A stretch of 64,000 bases of DNA from Trogon surrucura (Eukaryota; Chordata; Aves; Trogoniformes; Trogonidae): assembly GCA_020746105.1 (NCBI GenBank), contig CM036619.1, forward strand, positions 14,360,238 to 14,424,237, read 5' to 3'. Under the pieces are notes generated by a model. The model ran no database searches, was not told the DNA's origin, and was given only the letters and a program-made list of their open reading frames with translations. Of this stretch, positions 1 through 42,000 are shown in pieces. The position numbers and the translations under genes are program-made. Every line of letters begins with the position of its first letter. Positions within the stretch are counted from its first letter, which is position 1.

Positions 1-31158
<31,158 letters not shown>

Positions 31159-31329
31159 TGACAGTAAAAGATGTGCCATCAGGAATGTGTCTCCTCCTTG
31201 AAAAGAGATTTCTTCTAACATGGAAGCATCTGTGCATCTCAGTCAACCCTTCTAAACGGAGTGTTTTTGACAGGTATTAGCAAACTTTATTTGGAAAGAC
31301 TGTAATAATGACATATAAAATAATTACAT

Positions 31330-31335
31330 ATTAAA
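31330..31335 (+). promoter_or_regulatory. MRPL13: candidate MRPL13 poly(A) signal (ATTAAA)
   Basis: First ATTAAA after the MRPL13 stop, 172 bases downstream. A GT-rich stretch (gctgtgttgtatg) follows at about 31380. No AATAAA occurs in the first 400 bases. A second ATTAAA lies at 31432-31437 and could be used instead. The choice is inference. Confidence 0.4.
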
Positions 31336-32139
31336 AAACCAGCTAAGAATAGATCCTATCTTGTTAATACCACCTGTTCGCTGTGTTGTATGATCTGGTA
31401 TTTGTTAATTACATTTTGTTTTAATACTGTTATTAAAAAAAAGTACAATTTTAATGAATATTTACATCTCATGGAAACAGTACATTGTTTACAGAAATGA
31501 AGTCTCTCACTCTAAGAGCTGCAAAACTGATTCCGTGCAGCAAGAGCAGTGAGTGATTCGGGTCACAGAGCTCCCACGAGCGCGCTCTGTCAGTGCATCA
31601 TCTGATTTGCTCCTCTGGTAGAGCAGCTGATCTGTCCTTACCCAGCCTGAGGAACGAGAGAATGCCAGTCCTGCTTCAGAAAAAGGGAGTTGTTCACGTA
31701 GAGCTCGTTCTCTCTTTGGGGAACGTAAAAAAACCCCAAACAGTGCATTGAGCTATTTATCACTTCTGTAATAGATTGTGTGGTTCTCCTGAAAGCCTTT
31801 TCTACAGTGTGGAGTGTATCTGCTGTGTGAAATTAATGGGGAGAGTTTGTTGAACGCGTGTCTGCACGGACCTGGAGTTCCAGCAAACCGTGTTGGTGGG
31901 AAAGGTGAACCTCCAGGAGCTGCGTAGTGAATGTAGGCAAGTAATGAACAGAACGAGAGCTACTTTCTTTTTAAATAATCTTACCAGTTTTCTGACTAAT
32001 TTAGCCTGCTCTGAACTTAAATCTCTGGTGTGCAAACGACAACATCAAGACTGACTCTTCCCTATTTTCTAGCTGCCGTGCAGTGTTAAATATATTCCTA
32101 AAACTGTTTCATCCTTGGTGTGGAGATGTTACATACGTG

Positions 32140-32320
32140 TTTGCCAGCGGGAGAGTGGGTACCCAGCCCGTTGTGCAGAACACTGCGCCGTCCAGGCCTC
32201 GCTTCTGGAGGTGGCTCGCTTTGGCCAGCCTCGCGGTGCCCTTTGCCAACCGAAACACCCGTCTGGGGCTGTGCAGGGGATTTTCTGAAGCGGCGCTTCC
32301 TCTTTAGGAGCAGGGCTGCT
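32140..32320. other. CpG-rich block, unassigned
   Basis: About a dozen CpG in roughly 180 bases (for example tgcgccg, ctcgcgg, agcggcg) in otherwise CpG-poor AT-rich DNA. Overlapping open frames on both strands are expected from the base composition. Could be a small orphan CpG island or distal element. Confidence 0.4.
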
Positions 32321-33424
32321 GACAACCCAACCAGTAGCTTTTGTTAAAGAGCGTGTTGGAATAACAGACAGTAAAGGCAGATCATAGGGAGATGTTTTGC
32401 CTTTTTTCCCCCCCCGCCTCTTACACAAATCACAACTTCATTTTCCAAAGGAACGCACCTTCCTTACTTCAAGAATGTGTTAAAGAATGGCGCAGCAACA
32501 TTTTTATTATGAAAACCAAATGAGGAAAGTGAAGTGTTGAATGATGCAAAATAAGTCTTAAAAATTGCTTTGCTTCTGCAGATGACTTCCTGGAGTTCAT
32601 TATCTCTGTTCTGCGCAGATAATCCTCAAGCCAAAGCTGTTGTGTAAAGAAGTGAAGCACCTGTTGTTTTCTGTATAGTAGAAGGTGCTAATATGTTACC
32701 TGCCAAGTTTTACAATGTTTGGCAAGGAAAATTTGTGGTTTGTGCATCTATTTTTTACAGGTTTCATATAGGAAGAAAATAATTTTATTTATAATCATAT
32801 TTCTTTATATGAAATAATGGTTTGGCATCGGGCATTTCTCTGGCATTCGCATGGGCTTATCCCAGGAAATGTTCCTACCTAGTGAAAGTGCAGACTTCAT
32901 TTCCGAGTCAGCAACCACATTTAGTTAACTAGTAAAAGTTTTTTTTTAAAAGCAGTGGGTTAAAGTAAAATTGTGTGTGTGTTGGGACACAGTACGTGTG
33001 TGTTATTCGTAAGATCTGGGTGGCATCAGCTGTTCATCCTGTGCTAAATACTTCACAGTCAGCAACTTCAGTTTCTTAGGCAGTCTGGAAAAATATGAGA
33101 CTCTCCTAGTTGTTCAGAGACTGAATTTTGGAGAAAATGTTGACCATGTGTGTCTATGTCTTACTTTTTTTTAGCAACCAAATCCCGGATAATATTTTTA
33201 TAAGTTGGTAGTGCCCACCGGTTACTTTTTATTACCAAAGTACACTCAGGAACTGAACATGTGGTACATGAAGCAGTCTGGTTAGCAGAGTGCCAGTAAA
33301 TGTCATTATAAAGTTAAAACAAATGAAGTAACTAATGCCATTAAAGTTTGTGCTTTAGTATGTAAATTATGTTATACAATTGTAATGAATATGCCTGCTT
33401 TATTACCCTTTCTTTGTTTAATTC

Positions 33425-33790
33425 CCGTTGCGTACATCCCGTGTGGTGTGAGAGGTGTGTGTCCTGCCACTGGGGACTCCCAGACCGGGGGCACCCAGGA
33501 TCCCCACGAGCAGAGGGGTGCGGTGCTGCTTTCGGCTGCTCCCCCAGCCCGGTGGTGGGTGTGGGAGCTGTTAGAGGGACACAGTGTCAGGGACATCGAC
33601 TGAGCAGCACGGGCACACTTGGACGCTTGGGATTTGGTGAGACTGCTCCCATCCATGTCAAATACGGGCCCAGTGACACCGGTTGCCTTACTTTGAAGCG
33701 TTTGACTGTCCGTGCTGTCTTCCCACCGTCCCTGGGTTTGTGCCGCCGCTCTTCCTGGTCCCACAGGAACCTGAGGTATGGCTATAGCAT
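33425..33790. other. second CpG- and GC-rich block, unassigned
   Basis: GC-rich with many CpG (cccgttgcg, gaccggggg, gtgccgccg). Open frames of about 130-140 codons exist on both strands but overlap each other and match nothing I know. Possibly a regulatory island or old repeat. Confidence 0.35.
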
Positions 33791-35168
33791 TGCTTGACGA
33801 CCAGTCTGGGGTGCAAATTAATTACAAACTGTAATGTGAGGCTCGAAGCCTTTCTGAAACAACACAGGCAGAATTGCTTGAACGCTGATTTTATGTTTGT
33901 TTTTTTTTAATGAATGACCTCAGTGTTGTTTCCACATCATAGGGGGAGACCCTAGAAGGTGTCAGTGCAACACATGGGTGGGGCAGTGCCAGCCAGGGAG
34001 GGTGCAGAGAGAGAATTTGTGTTTGGGATAAGTTAATGAGGGTGTTCACAGACATGTGCAAGCAGGGAAAAGTAATCACGCGCTGCACCCGTAACACCCA
34101 TAATTTTATTAACCCCTCTCTGACTGGGCTGTGTGTGCCAGGCTCTGCTACCTCTACGTGTGCACCTGGCCATGCTCAGTTGGTGCCTCAGTGTACTGTA
34201 AATTGGGGTGAAGCAACCTAAAAATAAAGTTGGTAAATTATGTTAAGCTGTTCTACTTCAAATGCAAATCCAGGTAAGGAAATGACATTCAACTGCCATT
34301 TCCATCGTGTTTACTCCACTTTCTACAAAGAAGTGCTGGGAGTTAGGGGTGAGAGAACTAAGGGCCACCTAGCAGAACCTGTGCTAGGATACACACCGCT
34401 GTGGGTCTTAGTCACATGTACAAATCCTTTGTGTTACTAATGAAGTTGAATTCTAGGTCAGATAATTTGAGTAAAGGCACCTGTTTGTTGTCTTCCTGTG
34501 AGCTAAGAGAGCTTCTGGCAGTGGCCAGAAGCCAGGGGCTGACACATCTTTCCTTACGGAGCACAAACAGACCAAACCCCGTCAGGGGCGAGCAGGAACA
34601 CAGTCCTGGGAGCCACAGGCTGTTCTCTCACATGGCTGGATTTAAAGTGTTCCAAATCTATGGCTTAACCTAAAGGTAGAAGCATTTTTGAGCTTCTACC
34701 GTAAATCCTGCTTTGATGCTTAGTCTCCATAGTGGTGTTCAAAGCTCTGTATTGAGTGCCTTTATCATTTACCTGGTTTGCTTTAACATCATGAATTATG
34801 CTCCTTAAGCAGTTGGGTTGGGCTTTATCCTTCCTCGCGTAAGCAGCTGATCTAAGCTCCCCTCACGACTCAACCTGCCAGTCTTTGGACTTTGACGTGG
34901 CAATATGCAAAATCTCACGTCCATAGATGGTATGATGCCTACATCATCTCACATTCATTCTCTCCACTTATCCAAATAGAATTTAAAAAATAAAAGCTAA
35001 ATATTGTTTATACTAAGTGCTCATATCCTCTCAAATACAACTGTTGCCCAAAAGTTGAAAAAGGAATTTTTTTTTTCTCTCTTTACATTCTGTCCCCCAA
35101 AGAGCTGTACAACTGGTCCAAGTTAAAAATCAAGCGAATACGGAATTAATGTATAAAAGCTCGCCACT

Positions 35169-35174
35169 TTTATT
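35169..35174 (-). promoter_or_regulatory. COL14A1: candidate COL14A1 poly(A) signal (AATAAA)
   Basis: The + strand reads TTTATT, so AATAAA in gene orientation. It is the first canonical signal after the stop, giving a 3' UTR of roughly 600 bases (about 35150-35762). No TTTATT occurs between it and the stop. Longer UTRs using further sites cannot be excluded. Confidence 0.5.
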
Positions 35175-35762
35175 TGCATACAAAACAGAAATGAAAGAGG
35201 TTCACAATAAATTATCTGTCTGCTCCCAGGGAACATTCTTGTGTATTTATATAATGTGGGTTAAAAAAACCAAAACAAATTCCACTAACATAAGACTTTG
35301 CAAAAGCGTAATAAGCTGAGTTCAAGGAAACCTGATTATGCATCGTTCTCCAATGAATTTAGTTGTGTTACTCCACTAGTAAAGCAATTCATCCAAAACT
35401 AACAGAACACAGTCAGTGGGAAAAAACATTTAACGAAGCATTAACTTCTCTGGATGGTTCCACATATACCAGCTGCAGTTCTCTGAGATAACAGTTTGAA
35501 GAGTGTATGGAGAAAGATCCAGAGAAAGATCTACAAGTGACCTTTCTTCATCATCATCTAGCACCAGTCCACTAACATACTAAGTTTCTGGCATGCAAGA
35601 TAATTACCATTATTCGTTGTGTCAACTGGTCATATGCACTTTTCTCCTCCTTAAATATAAGTGCCTGTAAACATCCTCTGCAACAGGTTAAGCACCAGGA
35701 CAAAAGGCCAAACATATATGCACATAAAAACATTTCCCCTTTTTTTTTTTTAAAACAGTTCA

Positions 35763-36085
35763 TCAGGAAGGTTTTTTTCCATTTGCTCTTTTGGCTACTG
35801 GAGTATTGACGCTCCTTTTGGCTGTCTTCCTTCTGAAGCGACTAATTCCTGGCGATCTCAGCTCAGCAGCTTCCAGCTCTTCTCGAACAGGAGTGAACTC
35901 TGGTTGAGCAAGATGCGGTGATGGATAGGAGGACTGGGAGTAAGGGGACGGTAAGGGGTGGGACCCGTGAACTATGTACGGCTGTTGCTCACCATCATAA
36001 AGGTCCTCGGGGTCATAGATTTGGTAGGAGTTATGTGGCAACTGCACTACGGGGATGTCTTGATCGGTTGGCTCACCGTATCCAC
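35763..36085 (-). CDS. COL14A1: COL14A1 terminal coding exon, long NC1 tail with stop
   Basis: 323 nt, entry phase 1, stop at 35763-35765. Starts (G)[19 protein letters not shown], then an acidic Tyr-rich part ([14 protein letters not shown]), a Pro/Ser/Tyr-rich part ([13 protein letters not shown]), the motif [20 protein letters not shown], and a basic end [23 protein letters not shown]. With the preceding exon this makes NC1 about 120 residues. From memory, the human protein ends soon after a similar QPEFTPV segment, so the basic end is a non-mammalian extension; chicken collagen XIV was reported to bind heparin through NC1. The acceptor at 36086-36087 has a distant pyrimidine tract. Confidence 0.93.
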
Positions 36086-39000
36086 CTTAACCCACCACCA
36101 CCAAGAGCATTCATACGGTTAACACAGGAGGAGGGGGGGCAGAAAATTAAAGCACTCATTAGGAAACTGACATTTTATAGAGAGATACTTTTATATATAA
36201 TGTTGTGTGAGTATATATATATCTCATCTTTAAATACACATCTTTTATTCACATAAAGAAACAGTGAAAACAGTTCTAACAGAAATGAATAGGCTGGAGC
36301 GACTGGAAGCCCACCAACAGACAGCCAAGTTAGTTGGAAACCACCACCAGAATTTGTCAAATGTCCAGTCGCGATACCAGTCTCATTATATATAAACTGC
36401 ACAGCCTGCCTGCTGGTTCCAATTCCCGTCTAGGATACACAGTTAACAGGCAAAAATGGGTCAGGCGATAATTTTTAGCAGCGCAAGGAAGCGAAGTGCA
36501 TGTACAGCAGCTAGTCAGTTCATTAGTGGTAGTCACTATCGTTGCTGGAAAGCACAGAGCAGTTCAGCATCCGTCTCTGACCTTCCGCCCCATGAGACCT
36601 GAGCCAGAGTGAGCCTCTCACCTCCGGGCTTGGTAGCCATTGTAAGGGATTGGGCCTTAAAACAGGAAACGAACAACGGGGAGGGGAAGTGAGGAGGAAA
36701 AGGACAGGAAGAGACGACAACAAAAACATTCAGGTAAGTAAAACATACAACTCAGCTCGGGCAGATTAAACTGTAAACATTGAACAAATACACCTCATGT
36801 GTGACGCTCGTAGGGACTAGCACGTTACTAATTGAGATTTTTTAGGTGGGATGGCACCACTTTGGGTCATCGTGTTAACTACCTCCCATGGCCTCTCCGT
36901 GCTGTAACGAGACGGGAAAGTAGGATACAGAGAAGATGTAGAAAGAGTCATTGTCTCCAGGTTGCTTCACTGGTTAATGCTGGACACGTGCATCCCTGCG
37001 CCAGGTTACGCTACGAGGGGTTTAGTAAGGGTCATGCTCTCATGCCGTTCGGAGGCACACGGAAGGGGGAGTCGAGCAACACGTTTGAAAAACCACAAAT
37101 GTAAAAACTCTGCTGTCACGAACACGAGGATCCGGGGTTCCAACACACAGACTGTCAGGGTGGAGCAGGCTCATAGAACTACACAGACACGTATGGGACA
37201 AAAACCCACTACAAGGGATCTGTTTGACAGGCTGGGACGGGACACTTGGACTTCCTTTGGTCACTGTGCTGGGGTCACCTTCCCTTCGCGCTGCAGGCCC
37301 ACAAAAGAGAGCAGCGCTGGACACATACGTTTTGAGGGAGCTCCCAGATTTTAGTGCAAGGTTCACCAGTAGCCTCCATCTTACTTTGGCTGTTGGAAAA
37401 TGCCACCCCACCTCTGCAAATGGGAGCCACCCCGGCTCCCGCCTACTCACCTCCCATGCCATAGCCAGCGCAGGAGGAGGGGTCGCAGTAGCCTGGCGGG
37501 CCCGAGGGACCCTGTGAGCCCGGGGGTCCTGTGTGACCGGCAGGACCTCGCGGGCCTGGAGATCCTGGTGGTCCCGGGCTGCCAGTTCGACTTTCTCCTG
37601 GAAGTCCTGCGTAGTAGCGGAAGATGAAGCATCTTGAGAAACGTCTTTCATAAAATCAGGGAGTCGAGGCCACCTTTCCAGGCCCGGAACACACGGCACT
37701 GAGTGTGCTACAAACACTGCCAGGAGATGGCTTGGGTGGAGGAGCTACGCATCCCTGGGCAAGCAGAGGAAAGGCTGCAGCCCTCTTCTAGCAAGGGATA
37801 CAAAGCAGTGGCTGGAGAGGAGACTTCCTCCTGATAAGCCTCCTCTCTGGCTGCTGCTTCACCTCCTGTGCCAGAGACAGCTTTAGCCAGAAATTCACAC
37901 CAGAGCAGATGTTTTGCCAAGAGTCAGACCTTCCGCAAGGCAGCCTCACGCCGGGGGGGCAGCTCTGCACAGCTCGGGATTCCCCCGCTCCCCCCTTTCA
38001 GCACAGCTGCTGGGTAATGCTGTGCCTTGATGCCGTTGCTCTAATGGCCAGACTATGCCAATGAGGTCAATGCAATTTTACACCTGTGTCAACAGGACCT
38101 AGATACCACCCTCTCTGCTTTTTTTCAGGAGCTAAATACAAATCCCTGTGATTAATGCGTTTAACTAGCATACATTTCTCTGTCAAGTCATGGTTAGGTA
38201 TGACCTGGAGTCCATGAGAAAACAAATGCAATTGGTCCAGGTTAACTTTTCTCATTTCAGACACCATCTCCGAAAAAAAAATACTGAAAACTTTAAAAGA
38301 GAAAATTCTGGAGATGCAGTTTATCGCTATCAAAAGGAAAATATTTGTGTGACTGATGACACAATCATGTGGCACATCACAATGTCATAGTAAGAACATC
38401 GTAAGAGTTAAGGTGCTTGAACTCCTGACTCTGCTGCTGCTTAACCATTAGAAGCAGAGGATCGAGACCTGCAGGTCTTGGCTGCTTTGCACATGGGTCA
38501 GATTGGTCTAATCCAGATACCTCAAAAGTAACAATTTTACCTGTAGAGCCTGGTGGGCCTCGAGGTCCTTGTGTTCCAACCCCTGGATTGCCTTTTTCTC
38601 CTTTCTCGCCTGGTAAACCTGAGGAAACAGTGCTCATCAGAGTCACATCTTGAACAAAACTGCATGTAGTGTTTATTATTTATCCAGGATTACAGTTCCC
38701 TAAGTTATTTCTCATCTAAAAACAGATGGCAGAGAAGGAAAGGAGGTAGAAATAAAGAATTATTTGCTGCCTTTTCCCCCTCCCTTCCCTGACAGTCTCG
38801 CAAAGGAAACATGACGTTCCCGGGGTCTCAGACATTCCTGCTGCCATGGTGGTTTCATCCAGGTGGTATCCAGAGGCCAGTTTTCAGGCTGCACTCCCTG
38901 CTGGAAAGCTGCCTCTGGACTATACCAAGGTACAACTACTGTAAGCCAGAAGAATCCTTGGAGCCTCACAAAGTTGTCTATAAATTACTACATGGCCAAG

Positions 39001-42000
39001 AAAAATCCAATTTTTAATGCTACAGCTGATTTTCCTTAAACATTCACCCCCCCCCCTGCCCCCAAACAGTGGCTCAGCGTAAGGTGTTTCTGCGCATAAG
39101 CAGGGAGTTATTGTGGATTATTGGAGTCTTGCTAAAATGCAAGAAAAGAGTTTCAGCACTGTGAAAATCGGTCCCTTCAAACGAAGCCCAACATGCACAG
39201 CCACCGAGTTGTGTTCCTCCACTTGCTCACAGCCCTAAATTTCTGCCATTGGATCTGATCCATGGAGATCACAGATCCAGTAACCCAGAGAAGGCACTAC
39301 CTTCTTCCAGCTTTCCACCTCCTTCTGCAGTACCACTATGGCATCCTATAAAACAAACTTTCTACGCACAGCTTTCACAGTAAGCAGTGTCAAACTCAAG
39401 TAGGTGTCAAAACTACAAATTCCAGACTCTGAGTTTCCACCAGCAACTTGGAAACTCTCATAAAGTCTGTGTTTGATTTGGATGGTCCAAAGACACCAAA
39501 TCCAGGCTGCTTTGTTGGACTTTCCCCCCATTTCCCAGACCTCCCAGCACTGGTAACTGCTCTCGCTGCTTCACAGCTTCCACACTTTCAGGTTCAAAGC
39601 CAACATAGAGCACCTTCATAAAAACAAAGTAGAAAAAAAACAGCTGCTGCCCTTGATGGGGCAGCATCTACCATTTCAACTGCTTGGCCTCCTCCCTTCC
39701 CTTTTGCTCAGGTAACTGTTACCTCTTAGGGTAAAACATCTGGAGGACCCCTCATTTTTTTCAGGGAGCCATAGGAGGTTTTTCCCTTCCTAAGATGATG
39801 TCTGATGGAAGCAATGAGTAAGAACAAACTCTAAATGTGGGAAAAAAATGTAATTAAAACCCATGGCCGACTCACATCAAGTCTACAAAATGATGTCTTC
39901 TGAATTACAGGGGATTCAGCATCTGCTGAGGAGCTCTAGGTCTTCTACAGAACAGGAGGCTTCCAGGGCCTCCGTATACCAGGTATCCCAAACCAGTCAC
40001 CCCACTGCAATCAGTAACTCCGTACTGAGGTCATTGTTTTTAACTTAAGAATGGTGAGCACTTTGTCTTTCCCCTACAAGCCTTTTTGACACTGTCCCAG
40101 ACCAGCGTAGGTATTTCCTGCTTTCCTTCTCTAACTTTTATTTCTTTCAATTGCACAATTGGGGCTTTTTCAGTTTGTTCGGTTTTTAATGGATTTTTGG
40201 TTAAAAAAAGAAAAGAGAAATTATAGAGGAATTATCCACAGCCACTTTTCACAACAGTTCCCATTAGGGGGTCTCCACAGCTTTCCGAGAGATTCTAATA
40301 ACACTGTATTTTATGGGAGAGACTTGGCCACCAAGAGGAGAAATACCACATCCAAGATAATTCAGTAGAAAGTGGCAAAAAGAGAGCAGGTGTGACTATC
40401 TGGGTGATGCTTAAAACATTATTTTGCAAATAGCAGGTATCTTCCTCTTGCTTCCAGAAGTTATCAGTTGAGACAGAGCAAGGTCTTGTACACCTCATCC
40501 CTGGATACTCACAGATAACAGAATATTTATGTAATTACTACTAAAAGTGAAATTTCTGAGTCTAACATTACTCCCTATCTATGCCAGCATGTTAGAAGTG
40601 TGACCACATGTTCCTCTGACGAGTGTAGGAACACGAGTGCCGGGCTGTACCCCAGAATGTGCTCTGACCTGGACACTTAACTCATGCCTCTAAAGTTACC
40701 TCCATCCCAGCTAGACCCAATACAAACACACTGACTCAATTATCATAATTCTTCATTTCTTGAATTGTCTGCCAAGATTAAGCAAGAATTTGCCAATATC
40801 TCATGCTCAGTAGCCAGATTTCTGATCACGTGTCTTGTTATCCCATGACTGGCACTTCACACTGACTTCAGAGATGCTTCACAGTGATATTTAAGGACCT
40901 GGAATTCTTGTGACCATGGGCTGGGTCCTCCTTTACTGGTTTAATACCTTCACCTGTGCTTACTAGGACACTGAGACTCATCCCACATGCAGGCTCTGCA
41001 GATTTTTAGATGGTGGCATATAGCTGAGATCCAGAAATCTTGGATGTTCAAGTGCAAACAATCCTGATGATGTGGCTTGAATACACAATTATATGTTTTC
41101 CCCTACTCAGTGTTTCTGACTAATCACCTCAATGCACCAAGCCAAAAAGATTAAACATGGCTCTCTAGCCTAACTGCCCAAACCCCTTGTTTCAGGCCTT
41201 ATTCCAAGATCTGAATTTGCTAACGTCTTTTCTTCTAGAATTCTTTGCAACATAATACACGGGATTTCTGCTCTCAGACTGTCTTCAAAGTCTAGTATGA
41301 ACCTCCTGTTTCCATTTGGTTTGCAGTTTCAGCCCACAGGACTATCTGGAAGCTTTAACGAAGGACTGCGTTGCATAGGGTATGTAGGGAGCAGTCCAAG
41401 GCGGCAGATGTGTGCTATAAACTACATTTATATTCTGGGGGGGGGAACCTGCCAAAAAAACACGTTATCTGTGATCAACAACTGAATTCCATCCATTTTA
41501 AAGACAAATTACTCAGGCAAACCTCTTGTCCTGCATCCCCAGTGCATTTTCCAGATACCTAAAAACTGCTTAGTCCTTGCTTACTTCAAACAGGTGCAGA
41601 GACACTGCTGTTGCAGGTCTTTTAACAAGAAAAACTCATCTAAATTGTCTCTTACCACACATGTCTTGTAAGGAAATGCCTGCCATTTGCAAAAGGCAAA
41701 GTCTTTTGTGGATTTCTCTGACCGTAAGAAGACTGACCCATGACAACCATCTGGAATTTCCAGAGATGTTTAGTACAAGGACCATTGCTTATCCTACTTA
41801 AAATCACATTACGTGGTGACTTCAAAGACAATCATAGAATCATAACAGGCTGCCCAGAGAGGTTGTGGAGTCTCCTTCTCTGGAGACATTCAAGACCTGC
41901 CTGGACACGTTCCTGTGTGGCATAGTCTAGGCATTCCTGCTCTGGCAGGGGGATTGGACTTGATGATCTTTCGAGGTCCCTTCCAATCCCTAACATTCTA

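Larger units (their letters stand above)
31159..35762. other. region between convergent MRPL13 and COL14A1 stop codons
   Basis: Holds the MRPL13 3' UTR (to roughly 31.4 kb) and COL14A1 3' UTR (down to roughly 35.15 kb). Between them are two GC- and CpG-rich blocks (about 32140-32320 and 33425-33790) and a 9-bp perfect hairpin at 34675-34700. No coding sequence is convincing; open frames in the CpG-rich blocks appear in several frames at once. Confidence 0.75.

Noticed and set aside
37040..37717. 225-codon frame on the - strand across a COL14A1 exon
   Set aside because: It reads the collagen exon out of frame and runs into both introns; the real frame is the Gly-X-Y one at 37451-37606.
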